A stretch of 64,000 nucleotides of DNA from an uncultured Hyphomonadaceae bacterium. Its GTDB lineage: Bacteria; Pseudomonadota; Alphaproteobacteria; Caulobacterales; Hyphomonadaceae. This document shows positions 1 through 8,478 of the stretch, one piece after another. Position 1 is the stretch's first letter. Each line of letters begins with the position of its first letter. The position numbers were made by a program, and so were the translations under genes. The stretch spans positions 289,579 through 353,578 of the forward strand of contig CALKFG010000006.1 in the NCBI GenBank assembly GCA_938084575.1. The letters are read 5' to 3'. The notes under the pieces are model-generated. The model had not been told where the DNA came from and did no database searches. It saw only the letters and a program-made list of their open reading frames with translations.

Positions 1-507
1 GGGCGTGTCGATCGCCCGCCCGTCCGTCCACAGGTCGAACGCCACCGCGCCAAGGCTGTTTTCGGGCATCGAGGCGGCATCGGAGAAAATGACGAAGGTT
101 TTGACGGTCTCAAGCTGATCCTTGATCTGCTCGACAATGGGAAGGAAGGTCGTGTCGAAAATCAGGACCTTGTCTTCGGCATGATTGGCAATCCAGGCGA
201 TCTGTTCGGGATGCAGGCGGGGATTAATGGTGTGGAGTACAGCGCCGATTCCCATGGTGCCGTACCAGCTGGCCATATGGCGGGCCGAGTTCCAGCCCAG
301 CGTGGCAACCCGGTCACCCAGGCCGATCCCCTCATCGATCAGGGCGGAAGAGACCTGCTTGGCGAGATCATACAGGTCGCCATAGGTGGTGCGGACGATT
401 TCGCCACTGACCCGCCGCGTCACGATTTCCCGGTTCGGGTTGGTGATCTTGGCGTGGTCAAGAATCTTGTCGACGGTCAGTGACCAGTCCTGCATCAGTC
501 CGAGCAT
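1..507 (-). CDS. AMP-dependent acyl-CoA synthetase/ligase, N-terminal part (cut by window edge)
   Basis: The reverse strand encodes about 169 residues from an ATG at 505-507 and runs off the left edge with no stop, so only the N-terminal third is present. The visible protein opens with MLGLMQDWSLTVDKIL and continues through the N-terminal AMP-binding fold: 'GDRVATLGWNS', then 'MGIGAVLHTINPRLHPEQIAWI', typical of medium/long-chain fatty acyl-CoA ligases that adenylate a carboxylic acid and transfer it to CoA. The P-loop and adenylation motifs lie outside the window. A GGAGGACATTT ribosome-binding site precedes the ATG. The gene follows clpA on the same strand after 142 bases. The exact acyl substrate cannot be told. 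Confidence 0.82.
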   Translation of the reverse strand, partial: MLGLMQDWSLTVDKILDHAKITNPNREIVTRRVSGEIVRTTYGDLYDLAKQVSSALIDEGIGLGDRVATLGWNSARHMASWYGTMGIGAVLHTINPRLHPEQIAWIANHAEDKVLIFDTTFLPIVEQIKDQLETVKTFVIFSDAASMPENSLGAVAFDLWTDGRAIDTP

Positions 508-649
508 AAATGTCCTCCAATATGCCTGTCGTATCGTCCCCCGGCTTCGGGATGACGAAGTTGTAGAAGGCAGGAGAAGGGTCGGCAAGAATGCAAGCCG
601 CCAGAAATCGATGTCTGGCCCCGGTTTTCCCTGTTTTTGGCCGGCCCGG

Positions 650-2965
650 CTAAACTTTTTCGGTCGCGTCGGTTTTGCTTGGCTTGCGGCGGGGCTTGTC
701 TTCCACGAATTGGAAGGCCAGCTGGTCGGGTGATGCGGCATCGACCCCGATCTTGACCGTGCCGCCTTTTGCAAGTTTGCCGAACAGCAATTCCTCGGCC
801 ATCGGCTTTTTGACGTGTTCGGCGATGATCCGGGCGAGCGGTCGGGCACCGAAATCCTTGTCAAAGCCGCGCTCGGCCAGCCAGTCCCGGGCTTCGGGCG
901 CCAGTTCGATGGTGACATTGCGATCGGCCAGCTGCACTTCCAGCTGAAGGATGAATTTCTCGACCACGCGTTCAATGATTTCCGGGGTCAGGCCGCCAAA
1001 GGTGATGACGGAGTCGAGGCGATTGCGGAATTCCGGCGTGAACAGACGCTTGAGGGCTTCTTCCTGCTCGTCATCCTTGCGCCCCCGGCCAAAGCCAATC
1101 GAATTGCGCGCCGCGTCGGAGGCGCCGGCATTCGTGGTCATCACCAGAATGACATTGCGGAAATCCACCTTGCGCCCGACCGCATCGGTCAGGGTGCCGT
1201 TGTCCATCACCTGCAGCAGGATGTTGAACAGGTCAGGGTGGGCCTTTTCGATCTCGTCGAGCAGGACCACGCAATAGGGATGCTGCATCACGGCGTCGGT
1301 CAGCAGCCCGCCTTCATCATATCCGACATAGCCCGGAGGGGCTCCGATCAGGCGCGACACGGAGTGGCGCTCCATATATTCCGACATGTCGAACCGATGC
1401 AGCTCAACCCCGAGAATGTTGGCAAGCTGGCGCGTGACCTCGGTCTTGCCGACGCCGGTCGGTCCAGTGAACAGATAGGAGCCGATGGGCTTATTGGGTT
1501 CCCGCAGGCCGGCGCGGGACAGCTTGATGGCCGAGGCCAGCGCGGTGATCGCATCATCCTGGCCATATACGACACGCCTCAGATCGGTTTCCAGGGACCG
1601 GATGTTCTGGGCATCGTCCTTGCTGACCTGCTTGGGCGGAATACGGGCGATCTTGGCGACGATGGCCTCGATTTCCTTGACGCCGATGGTCTTGCGGCGT
1701 TTGGACGTCGGGATCAGCCACTGCGTTGCCCCGGCTTCATCAATCACGTCGATTGCCTTGTCCGGCAGCTTGCGGTCGGTCATGTGCCGGGCCGACAGCT
1801 CGACAGCGGCGCGGATGGCGTCATTGGTGTAGCGCAGGCCGTGAAAATCCTCGAAGGTCGCTTTCAGTCCGGTCAGGATCTTGACCGCATCCTCGACATT
1901 CGGCTCGACCACATCGATCTTGCGGAACCGGCGGGCCAGGGCCCGGTCCTTTTCGAAATGCTGCTTATATTCCTTGAACGTGGTTGAGCCCATGCAGCGC
2001 ACCTCGCCATTCTGCAGCGCCGGCTTGAGCAGATTGGAGGCATCCATGGCCCCGCCGGACGTCGCGCCCGCCCCGATAATGGTGTGGATCTCGTCGATGA
2101 ACAGGATGCCTTTTTCGAGGTCACCGATTTCCTTCATGACCGCCTTGAGGCGTTCCTCGAAGTCGCCACGATAGCGGGTCCCGGCCAGAAGGGCGCCCAT
2201 GTCGAGCGACCAGATCACCGCATCGTCGAGGATTTCGGGAACTTCCTTATCGACAATCATCTTGGCGAGGCCTTCGGCAATGGCCGTTTTGCCAACACCG
2301 GGATCCCCGACCAGGATGGGATTGTTCTTTGACCGTCGGCACAGCACTTCAATGCAGCGCTCGATTTCCAGCTGGCGCCCGATCAGGGGATCGGTTTTGC
2401 CCTGCAGCGCCTTTTCGTTGAGGTTCACGCAATAGGCTTCGAGGGCCTCGCTTTCGCGGCCCTTGGGCGCCTCTTCGGCGCTGCTCTCGGCCCCGCGGGG
2501 GCTGGCCTGTCGGGACTGTCCAGGCACTTTCGAGACACCATGAGAGACGAAATTGACCGCATCATAGCGGGTCATGTCCTGCTCCTGCAGGAAGTAGGTG
2601 GCGTGGCTCTCGCGTTCAGAAAAGATAGAGATCAGGATATTGGCGCCGGACACTTCGTCCCGACCCGAGCTCTCAACATGCAGGACGGCGCGCTGGACCA
2701 CGCGCTGGAAGGCGGCCGTGGGCTGGACGCGGCCGGAGGGAGAGTCGGTAATGAGGCTGGAGAGATCCTCTTCGATATATTGTTCGAGCGCGGTTTTGAG
2801 GGACGGAATATCAACCTTGCAGGCGGTCATCACCTCGACCGCATCGGTGTCTTCGGTCAAGGCCAGCAGGAGATGTTCGAGCGTGGCATATTCATGGTCC
2901 CGTTCGCCGGCGGCATTGAGGGCACGTTCGAGCGCATTTTCGAGGCTAGGTGTCAGGCTTGGCAT
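650..2965 (-). CDS. clpA: ATP-dependent Clp protease ATP-binding subunit ClpA
   Basis: A class I Hsp100/AAA+ unfoldase of 771 residues, the usual ClpA length. It unfolds substrates and feeds them to ClpP, with ClpS as adaptor. The N-terminal double Clp_N repeat spans about residues 1-145. The first AAA module has Walker A GDPGVGKT and Walker B ILFIDEIH. The second has GPTGVGKT and [11 protein letters not shown]. The ClpP-docking loop shows as IGFGRG. A C-terminal ClpB_D2-small domain follows. An AGGAG ribosome-binding site precedes the ATG. It lies 12 bases after the clpS stop on the same strand, the classical clpS-clpA operon. clpP is not in the window. The lysine/acid-rich last 15 residues look disordered. 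Confidence 0.97.
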   Translation of the reverse strand: MPSLTPSLENALERALNAAGERDHEYATLEHLLLALTEDTDAVEVMTACKVDIPSLKTALEQYIEEDLSSLITDSPSGRVQPTAAFQRVVQRAVLHVESSGRDEVSGANILISIFSERESHATYFLQEQDMTRYDAVNFVSHGVSKVPGQSRQASPRGAESSAEEAPKGRESEALEAYCVNLNEKALQGKTDPLIGRQLEIERCIEVLCRRSKNNPILVGDPGVGKTAIAEGLAKMIVDKEVPEILDDAVIWSLDMGALLAGTRYRGDFEERLKAVMKEIGDLEKGILFIDEIHTIIGAGATSGGAMDASNLLKPALQNGEVRCMGSTTFKEYKQHFEKDRALARRFRKIDVVEPNVEDAVKILTGLKATFEDFHGLRYTNDAIRAAVELSARHMTDRKLPDKAIDVIDEAGATQWLIPTSKRRKTIGVKEIEAIVAKIARIPPKQVSKDDAQNIRSLETDLRRVVYGQDDAITALASAIKLSRAGLREPNKPIGSYLFTGPTGVGKTEVTRQLANILGVELHRFDMSEYMERHSVSRLIGAPPGYVGYDEGGLLTDAVMQHPYCVVLLDEIEKAHPDLFNILLQVMDNGTLTDAVGRKVDFRNVILVMTTNAGASDAARNSIGFGRGRKDDEQEEALKRLFTPEFRNRLDSVITFGGLTPEIIERVVEKFILQLEVQLADRNVTIELAPEARDWLAERGFDKDFGARPLARIIAEHVKKPMAEELLFGKLAKGGTVKIGVDAASPDQLAFQFVEDKPRRKPSKTDATEKV

Positions 2966-2977
2966 GGGGTCGGTCTC

Positions 2978-3328
2978 CTAATCCTCTTTTTCCATAGTGC
3001 ATTGCAGCGGGTGTTCATTGCGCCGGGCCAGGTCCATGACCTGGGCGACCTTGGTCTCGGCGACCTCGTAGGTGTAGACGCCGCAGACCCCCACACCCTT
3101 TTGGTGGACATGCAGCATGATACGGGTCGCCTGCTCCCGGCTTTTGCTGAAAAAGCGCTCCAGAATCAGCACCACAAATTCCATGGGCGTATAGTCATCA
3201 TTGAGAATGAGCACGCGATACATGCTTGGCTTCTTTGTGCGCACCCGTGTTTTGGTCGCCAGATCGAGGCCGCCAGATCCATCCTTACCGGGCCCCGTTG
3301 GTCCTTCCGGGCCATCAGGTTCTGACAT
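2978..3328 (-). CDS. clpS: ATP-dependent Clp protease adaptor ClpS
   Basis: A small adaptor that binds the ClpA N-domain and delivers N-end-rule substrates. The core is visible as [17 protein letters not shown], then a helix with the [15 protein letters not shown] segment and the closing [14 protein letters not shown] stretch, all ClpS signatures. The chosen start (ATG 3326-3328, MSEPDGPEG) gives 116 residues, the normal alphaproteobacterial length, with a flexible Gly/Pro-rich N-terminal arm. The frame stays open upstream to ATGs at 3353-3355 and 3416-3418, adding 9 or 30 residues without family character. No strong Shine-Dalgarno decides between them. Directly upstream of clpA in one operon. 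Confidence 0.93.
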   Translation of the reverse strand: MSEPDGPEGPTGPGKDGSGGLDLATKTRVRTKKPSMYRVLILNDDYTPMEFVVLILERFFSKSREQATRIMLHVHQKGVGVCGVYTYEVAETKVAQVMDLARRNEHPLQCTMEKED

Positions 3329-3430
3329 TTGGATGCGATCGATGCGGCAGGTCATGGTGGAGATGATAGAGACTCGTTCAGGATTGTTAAGACTGCGGCT
3401 GAGATGGGACGGCATCAAGCTAAAAAGTGG

Positions 3431-3829
3431 TCATATTGAGGTCAGCGAGGCCAGAAGCTGGGCGACCCGTCGGGCATTGGTGCCCAGATCGGAATAGCCG
3501 AGCCGGGAGCGTGAAAAGATCGCGAGTGTGCTGTGGCCAGGCTCGGGGACGGCCAGAACCTGGATGTCCACATCGTCTGCAAATCTCAATAGAGGGGTCC
3601 GCGCGACGCAGTGGAGCCGCAGCTCATCGCGGTCAAGCTGAGGCTCACTCCAGCCGCGCTGTTCGGCGGCATAAGCCAGGAGGTGCTCGAACAGCCGGGC
3701 CGGGGCCAGGCCGACCACAGGCGCCACCTGGTCGACCAGACCAGCCGGGCAAAGCCCCTCCGGCGCGACCACGTGACTGTTCGGGCGTTGGCGCCTCTTC
3801 AGGGTTTTGAAGTCAACAAAACGTGCCAT
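3431..3829 (-). CDS. DUF1499 family protein
   Basis: A 132-residue soluble protein resembling the DUF1499 family: it has the N-terminal 'VVAPEGLCPAG' block, a middle 'CVARTPLLRFADDVDIQV' strand, and the family-typical C-terminal 'FSRSRLGYSDLGTNARRV' motif. The biochemical function of the family is unknown. It lacks a signal peptide or membrane segment. It lies between clpS (102 bases beyond its stop, same strand) and the phasin terminator, so it is probably transcribed on its own. Family assignment is by recognised motif only; no function is proposed. Confidence 0.8.
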   Translation of the reverse strand: MARFVDFKTLKRRQRPNSHVVAPEGLCPAGLVDQVAPVVGLAPARLFEHLLAYAAEQRGWSEPQLDRDELRLHCVARTPLLRFADDVDIQVLAVPEPGHSTLAIFSRSRLGYSDLGTNARRVAQLLASLTSI

Positions 3830-3872
3830 TACCTAAATGTGGGCCGCCTGACCGAAAAAGCCAGAGAGACCC

Positions 3873-3902
3873 AAAAAAAAGAGCCGGCCTTTCGGCCGGC
3901 TC
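3873..3902 (-). terminator. Rho-independent terminator of the phasin gene
   Basis: Read on the minus strand, a perfect 9-bp stem GAGCCGGCC/GGCCGGCTC with a GAAA tetraloop is followed directly by eight T residues. It begins 26 bases past the phasin stop codon. This is the strongest intrinsic terminator in the window, fitting for a highly expressed granule protein. Confidence 0.93.
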
Positions 3903-3928
3903 ATAATCGTCTGGGAGGAGACGACAGC

Positions 3929-4315
3929 CTAGCTCGCTTTGGCTGCTTTTTTCACCTGAGTTGCCAGCGGCGCCATGGCGTCGCGAAAGGCACCCGAGTA
4001 AAGTTCTGACAGGGTGTTGAACCCTTTGAGCGTGGTTTCCGTGACCGACTTTACATAACCGGCCTGGACCGCCATTGCGCCCTCGAGCGATCCGGCATCT
4101 GCGATCTTCTTACTGGTTTCGACCGACAGGTTCACCTGGCTCGTGATCTGGTCGAGCAGGGCCGTTCCGGCCTCATGCAGACCCTTTGCCGAGGCCAGGG
4201 CGCTTTCGCTGCCGGCATCTACGGCATCACGGGCAAAGCTGCCCATGGTTTCGGGCAGGGGAAACATTTTGGCAAAGTTTTCGCCGGTAAACATCTGATA
4301 GGGTGACGTGGACAT
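3929..4315 (-). CDS. Phasin family protein (polyhydroxyalkanoate granule-associated)
   Basis: A 128-residue, almost entirely helical protein that matches the short phasin (phasin_2) pattern: amphipathic helices rich in Ala, Lys and Glu, with no Cys or Trp and a lysine-rich end (VKKAAKAS). Phasins coat polyhydroxyalkanoate granules and control their number and size. An AGGAG ribosome-binding site lies 5 bases before the ATG. The gene is monocistronic, with a strong terminator downstream and a TGC/GCA inverted-repeat cluster 50-75 bases upstream of the start that resembles PhaR-type operators. No PHA synthase is in the window, so the granule role is inferred from the family. Confidence 0.85.
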   Translation of the reverse strand: MSTSPYQMFTGENFAKMFPLPETMGSFARDAVDAGSESALASAKGLHEAGTALLDQITSQVNLSVETSKKIADAGSLEGAMAVQAGYVKSVTETTLKGFNTLSELYSGAFRDAMAPLATQVKKAAKAS

Positions 4316-4360
4316 GGGGACTCCTGAAGTTCTGTGACGTCGTCTTACTCCACAAACTGA

Positions 4361-4390
4361 GCAATTGCAACAAAAATGTTGCGCTGCACA
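4361..4390. promoter_or_regulatory. Candidate PhaR-type operator cluster upstream of the phasin gene
   Basis: Three overlapping dyads lie between the divergent phasin and carboxypeptidase genes: GCAATTGC (4361-4368), GCAACA-AAAA-TGTTGC (4367-4382, perfect 6-bp arms) and TGC-GCT-GCA (4380-4388). TGC-N3-GCA dyads are the type described for PhaR repressors at phasin promoters. The dyads are seen directly; the PhaR assignment is inference. Confidence 0.5.
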
Positions 4391-4513
4391 AAAATAAACT
4401 TCAGGCCCGTCTCGCCCTTGCCAGGCCGACCTGTCTTTACGTCTGGCTAACCATTGCGCGCGACCCTATCCTCACGCTCAGGGTGGTTGGGCGATCATAA
4501 GGAGATCTGTCCA

Positions 4514-5512
4514 GTGTCATCATTCCTGTTGCAGCGGTGTTTTCGATCTTTGGGTGCGGCGGTACTGACCGGTTTCGTTCTGAGCATGGCGGTGGCTTTG
4601 CCGGCCCAGGCTGAAAAATACGCGTCGATCGTCGTGGATATTGAGACCGGTGAAGTGCTTCATGCGCGCCATGCCGATGCGCTTCGTTATCCTGCGTCAC
4701 TGACCAAGGCGATGACACTCTACATGCTGTTTGAAGCGATGAAGGCTGGCCAGCTTGATCCGGGTGAAGCGCTGCCTGTTTCGCCGTTCGCTGCGGCGCA
4801 GGCGCCATCCTCCCTTCGTCTCAAAGCGGGGAGTACCATATCGGTGCGGGATGCCATTCTCGCCCTGATTACCAAGTCCGCGAATGATGTGTCTGTGGTT
4901 GTCGCGGAACGGCTGGGGGGAAGCGAAAGCCATTTTGCAGCCCTGATGACCGCCAAGGCCCGGGATATGGGAATGACCCGCACCACATTTCGCAATGCGT
5001 CCGGGCTTCCCAATTCCCGTCAGCTGTCAACGGCGCGGGACATGGCCGTCCTTGCCGAAAGACTTCTCGAGGATCACGCGGATTATTATGGATATTTCGC
5101 TACCACCAAGTTTAATTGGGGGGATGCAAAATTTGAGAACCACAATCGCCTGATCGGAAACGTGCTCGGCGTTGACGGGATCAAGACAGGCTATACCCGC
5201 GCGTCCGGGTTCAATCTGATGGCGTCGGCCAAGCGCAATGGTCGGCGCATCGTGACCATCATGTATGGCGGATCGACCTCTCGCTCACGCGATCAACATG
5301 TCGAGGAGCTGATCGAAGCGGCCTATGTCGAACTTGCCGCGCGTAAGGCGGCGCCCGATCAGGCTCTGGAGGTGACCCAAACAGCGTTTCATCAGATCCG
5401 GGTGCCGGTCGGACCGGATGATGCCGCCCTGCCAATGCTCAATGGCGAAGTATTTCGAGCGGGTCTGGAGACGGATTTGGCGCAGGGCGATGAAGGCTCC
5501 AGCGCGCGCTGA
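4514..5512 (+). CDS. D-alanyl-D-alanine carboxypeptidase (class C low-molecular-mass PBP, DacA/DacF type)
   Basis: A serine DD-carboxypeptidase (peptidase S11) that trims the terminal D-Ala from peptidoglycan stem peptides in the periplasm. All three penicillin-binding motifs are present: SLTK (SxxK, about residue 62), SAN (SxN), and KTG within GIKTGYT. I chose the GTG at 4514: AAGGAG sits 9 bases upstream (4499-4504), and the protein then starts with a clean signal peptide (hydrophobic AAVLTGFVLSMAVALPAQA, cleavage before EK). An in-frame ATG at 4454 would add 20 residues without a signal. Length is 332 residues. It ends convergently with the SRAP gene. Confidence 0.92.
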   Translation: MSSFLLQRCFRSLGAAVLTGFVLSMAVALPAQAEKYASIVVDIETGEVLHARHADALRYPASLTKAMTLYMLFEAMKAGQLDPGEALPVSPFAAAQAPSSLRLKAGSTISVRDAILALITKSANDVSVVVAERLGGSESHFAALMTAKARDMGMTRTTFRNASGLPNSRQLSTARDMAVLAERLLEDHADYYGYFATTKFNWGDAKFENHNRLIGNVLGVDGIKTGYTRASGFNLMASAKRNGRRIVTIMYGGSTSRSRDQHVEELIEAAYVELAARKAAPDQALEVTQTAFHQIRVPVGPDDAALPMLNGEVFRAGLETDLAQGDEGSSAR

Positions 5513-5532
5513 ACTGCCGCCGCCGGGCCAAA

Positions 5533-6183
5533 TCAGAAGCCGAAGTCGCTTTGCACAACAGGCGCCACCAGACCGGCATGATCGCCTTTGAGAGGGGCCA
5601 CCGGATGCTCGGCCATCCGGCCCGCAGACAGGGGTGTCAGGGCCTCCACCGCCGATTGCCCGCTCAACCACAGCAATCCGTCCTGCGCGCTGAGCAGAAT
5701 TGGCATTCTTGAGTGCAGACGGCGCATGAAGGAATTGGCGGCTGTGGTCAGAAGAGTAAAGCAGGGGGTTTCCGCCCCGCGAATAAGGCGGCGGTCCCAA
5801 AGCCCGGCCATGAACATAACCGGCTGGTCCCGCAGATAGATAAAATGAGGCGTACGGGATGTTCCTGACCCCGTCCATTCATAGAATCCGGTGGCTGGAA
5901 CCAGGCAGGGGCGCTTGCCCAGCGCGCGGCTGAAAGGCCAGGTGGAAGCGACGGTTTCGCACCGGGCATTGAAACCCGGGACCGTCCTGCCGCCAATTTC
6001 GAACTGGAAGCCCCAGTGCATGATCTGCACGACAGGACCGTCAACGCCGGACCTGACAATGGGGGCAGGCTGGGTCGGTTTCACATTCCAGCTGGGCTGA
6101 AGGTTCATGGCCGGCTGCCGCAGGTTCAGCGGCACCTGAAAGGCCGATCAGGGCTCCGGGCCAAGCGCATAACGTCCACACAT
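5533..6183 (-). pseudogene. HMCES/YedK (SRAP) abasic-site DNA-protein crosslink protein, interrupted by an in-frame TGA
   Basis: SRAP proteins begin Met-Cys-Gly-Arg; Cys2 forms a protective thiazolidine crosslink to abasic sites in single-stranded DNA. Here an ATG at 6181-6183 opens the expected MCGRYALGPEP, but codon 12 is TGA (6148-6150). The same frame then continues with SAFQVPLNLRQ and about 200 family-like residues: RCET after an Asn (the Asn75 equivalent), ATGFYEW (the catalytic Glu) and LHSRMPILL (the His). It is a nonsense change, not a frameshift. Restart at a GTG (6133-6135) would give 200 residues lacking the essential Cys. It is therefore probably inactive, unless the TGA is read through or is a sequencing error. 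Lies 39 bases after mipZ, same strand. Confidence 0.8.
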
Positions 6184-6222
6184 AGTGGATCTTCAAACAT
6201 ATAGTGGTCTATCCGAAAAGCC

Positions 6223-7116
6223 TCAGAACCCGATTTCCAGGCCAGCAAGTTCTGGCAGGCGCAAAAGGATCAGCAGGTCCCGCAATTCCTGTCGGGCGGC
6301 AACATGGCTCATTGTGAACGTGCTTCTGGAGCCTTGTTCCGTAAGGTCCAGAAGGGTCAGGCCGGCCGGGAAGAGCTCACGATAAATCACGCGTTCGGAC
6401 AGTCCGGGTGCAAGTCGGAAACCAATTCGCTTTGCCAGATTGTCCAGGGCTTCGCCGACTTTTTTCTTATTGCGGGCCTCCAGCGGCGACATGCGGTTGC
6501 GCATGACGACCCAGTCAATCGGCTGGCGCAGCGTGCGGGCCTTGTTCTTGCGGCACTGCCAGACCATTTCGGAATAAAAGCTCGGCCGAAGAACTTCGAG
6601 GGTTTGGGGGTTCACGTCTCCCAGCAGGTCGAAATCAACAAAGCTGTCATTCAGCGGAGTGATCAGCGTATCCGCGGTCATGTGGGCGGTTCGCGACAAA
6701 TGGGTGTTGCCGCCGGGGGCATCGACCAGAATGATTGAGCACACCGCCTGCAGCCGGGCGATAGCGCCGTTGAAACGGTGGCTTTCTTCCTGCTCGGCCA
6801 GATCAAGGTCGCGCTCATTGCTGCCATCGATGCGAATGATTTCCGGCAGGGGAAGCTGGGCGCCGGTTGACTGGATCCAGCGGCTGCGGTTCTCCATATA
6901 GCGGGTCAATGTGCGTTGCCGCACATCGAGATCAATGATCCCGACGCTTAGTCCCATCCGCATCAGGGCAATGGCGAGGTGAACAGAGACCGTCGATTTT
7001 CCGGCGCCGCCTTTTTCGTTGCCGACAACAATCACCCGGCAGGGTTTGGGCAACGCATCCTTGAGCACCAGTGGTGCACTCGTGTCTGCGCCGGGATGTC
7101 CGTAGCCATCAGCCAT
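6223..7116 (-). CDS. mipZ: MipZ, ParA-family ATPase positioning the division plane
   Basis: A P-loop ATPase of the ParA/MinD superfamily. In Caulobacter MipZ forms a gradient from the chromosome pole with ParB and inhibits FtsZ polymerisation away from midcell. The N-terminal motif VVGNEKGGAGKST (deviant Walker A, about residues 30-42) and IIDLDVRQRTLTRYMENR are closely MipZ-like rather than Soj-like. The Walker B region is IILVDAPGG. At 297 residues it is about the family length (around 270-280) with a short N-terminal extension. It follows an unknown 129-residue gene on the same strand after 32 bases, so the two probably form one transcript. A CtrA-like site lies upstream of that pair. Confidence 0.93.
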   Translation of the reverse strand: MADGYGHPGADTSAPLVLKDALPKPCRVIVVGNEKGGAGKSTVSVHLAIALMRMGLSVGIIDLDVRQRTLTRYMENRSRWIQSTGAQLPLPEIIRIDGSNERDLDLAEQEESHRFNGAIARLQAVCSIILVDAPGGNTHLSRTAHMTADTLITPLNDSFVDFDLLGDVNPQTLEVLRPSFYSEMVWQCRKNKARTLRQPIDWVVMRNRMSPLEARNKKKVGEALDNLAKRIGFRLAPGLSERVIYRELFPAGLTLLDLTEQGSRSTFTMSHVAARQELRDLLILLRLPELAGLEIGF

Positions 7117-7148
7117 AATCAGGCGATCCTTTTTGAAGAATGGAGGTG

Positions 7149-7538
7149 TCAGGCGGCATAGCGGACCTGTCGTGCGGATGTCTCATGCTCGACGAACAGG
7201 ACCGCATCGGCACCGCCAATGGTGGTGTCCTGGGGCGAAAATGCACAGGGCGGTTCGCCGTCAAAAAGCAAATCATCGAAAGGGGAGTCCGGACCGGCAT
7301 CATATCGGGGGTGTGCCGCGGCATTGACCAGCGGGGTCAGCTGGGAGGTCAGCCTGCCAAGGCGCCGCGAGAGATATGTCATATCCCGCCGCAGGTCCTG
7401 ATGGACCTGCGCTGTGGCCACGGTCTCCGTTTCCAGCAGCCAGGCCGGCGCAGAATTTTCGGGTCGCCTATCGGGCCTGACCGGGGACTCCCGCCAGCCC
7501 AGCCATTGCGCCAGACGTGTAAAAAATCTCTTTCTCAT
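7149..7538 (-). CDS. Hypothetical protein upstream of mipZ
   Basis: I do not recognise a family for this 129-residue protein. It starts with a basic, aromatic stretch (MRKRFFTRLAQWLGWR) that could be an amphipathic membrane-targeting helix. A helical segment follows around residues 40-75 with many Arg/Asp pairs (QDLRRDMTYLSRRLGRL), possibly a short coiled coil. The acidic C-terminal half contains FDDLLFDGEPP. There is no signal peptide or transmembrane helix. It is the first gene of the putative mipZ transcript, 32 bases ahead of mipZ, with the CtrA-like site 25-39 bases before its start. Position suggests a link to polarity or division; this is inference only. Confidence 0.65.
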   Translation of the reverse strand: MRKRFFTRLAQWLGWRESPVRPDRRPENSAPAWLLETETVATAQVHQDLRRDMTYLSRRLGRLTSQLTPLVNAAAHPRYDAGPDSPFDDLLFDGEPPCAFSPQDTTIGGADAVLFVEHETSARQVRYAA

Positions 7539-7562
7539 CCTTTAAAGAATCTCGTCATTTGG

Positions 7563-7577
7563 TTAACAGGCTGTTTA
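7563..7577. promoter_or_regulatory. CtrA-like binding site (TTAA-N7-TTTA)
   Basis: TTAACAGGCTGTTTA matches the CtrA consensus TTAA-N7-TTAA with a single mismatch in the second half-site and the exact 7-base spacer. It lies in the 67-base gap between the mipZ-operon start (7538, minus strand) and panC (7606, plus strand), close enough to act on either promoter. The match is direct; regulation is inferred. Confidence 0.45.
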
Positions 7578-7605
7578 CAAATTATCGGGAAAGACACCTG
7601 ATTCC

Positions 7606-8478
7606 ATGACAAAGTCGCTACAGATTGTGCGTACGCTCAGTGCGCTTCGTGCGGCGCTTGCGCCACATCGCCGGGCGGGCCGCCGGATTGGGTTCGTGCC
7701 GACAATGGGCGCCTTGCACGACGGACACATCTCGCTGGTTCAGCGTGCCCAGCAGGTGTGTGAGGTGTGTGTCGTTTCGATTTTCGTCAATCCCACCCAG
7801 TTCGCACCGGGCGAGGATCTCGACACCTATCCCCGCACCGAGGCCGAAGATGTGTCGCGCCTGTCGGCGGTGGGATGTGACCTTGTTTACCTGCCGGAGG
7901 TTGAGGATATTTACCCACAGGGGTCTGTGACGCAGGTCCGGGTTGAGGGTCTGTCGGACCTTCTGGACGGGCGGTTCCGGCCGCATTTCTTCTATGGTGT
8001 CACGACGGTGGTCGCCCGGCTTTTCGTTCATGTTGAACCAGACCTTGCCGTGTTTGGAGAGAAGGATTTCCAGCAGCTGCAGATTATCCGACGCATGACG
8101 CATGATCTCGGCTTTGGGATTGAGATTATTGGTGCGCCCACCTGGCGGGATGCGGACGGGCTGGCCCAATCGTCCCGCAACGCCTATCTCGACCCGGCGG
8201 AGCGGCGCTGCGCGGGGGTGATCAACCGGAGTCTGCATCGGGCCGCGCGGCGACTGGCCATTGGCCGTTCCGTTGCCGAGGTCAGCGACGAAATGCAGGC
8301 CACCCTGCGCCAGGCGGGGATCAACAAGATTGATTATGCCGCTGTCGTCGACCCGGACACGCTGAAGGGCAGGCCCGACGAGCCGCTCAAGCCGGGCGAC
8401 CCGGCACGCGTGCTGATCGCGGCGTGGCTGGGCGGGACCCGTCTGATTGACAATATGGACGGGTCACGCCCGGCTTAG
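7606..8478 (+). CDS. panC: Pantothenate synthetase (pantoate--beta-alanine ligase)
   Basis: Condenses D-pantoate with beta-alanine using ATP to make pantothenate, the CoA precursor, in the cytoplasm. The 290-residue protein has the nucleotidyl-transferase signature MGALHDGHISL (about residues 34-44), FVNPTQFAPGEDLDTYPR, and GEKDFQQLQIIRRM, with the SSRNAYLD block following, all standard PanC landmarks. It is transcribed alone: mipZ genes diverge upstream and cysH converges with a 4-base overlap of the two stop regions (8475-8478). panB and panD are not in the window. Confidence 0.97.
   Translation: MTKSLQIVRTLSALRAALAPHRRAGRRIGFVPTMGALHDGHISLVQRAQQVCEVCVVSIFVNPTQFAPGEDLDTYPRTEAEDVSRLSAVGCDLVYLPEVEDIYPQGSVTQVRVEGLSDLLDGRFRPHFFYGVTTVVARLFVHVEPDLAVFGEKDFQQLQIIRRMTHDLGFGIEIIGAPTWRDADGLAQSSRNAYLDPAERRCAGVINRSLHRAARRLAIGRSVAEVSDEMQATLRQAGINKIDYAAVVDPDTLKGRPDEPLKPGDPARVLIAAWLGGTRLIDNMDGSRPA

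Noticed and set aside
528..562. Imperfect hairpin TCGTCCC...GGGATGACGA between clpA and the acyl-CoA ligase gene
   Set aside because: Arms are interrupted, no T-run follows on the minus strand, and the position is 90 bases past the clpA stop.
815..1987. A 390-codon plus-strand frame opposite clpA
   Set aside because: Antisense to clpA with a complete set of AAA+ motifs; no domain of its own.
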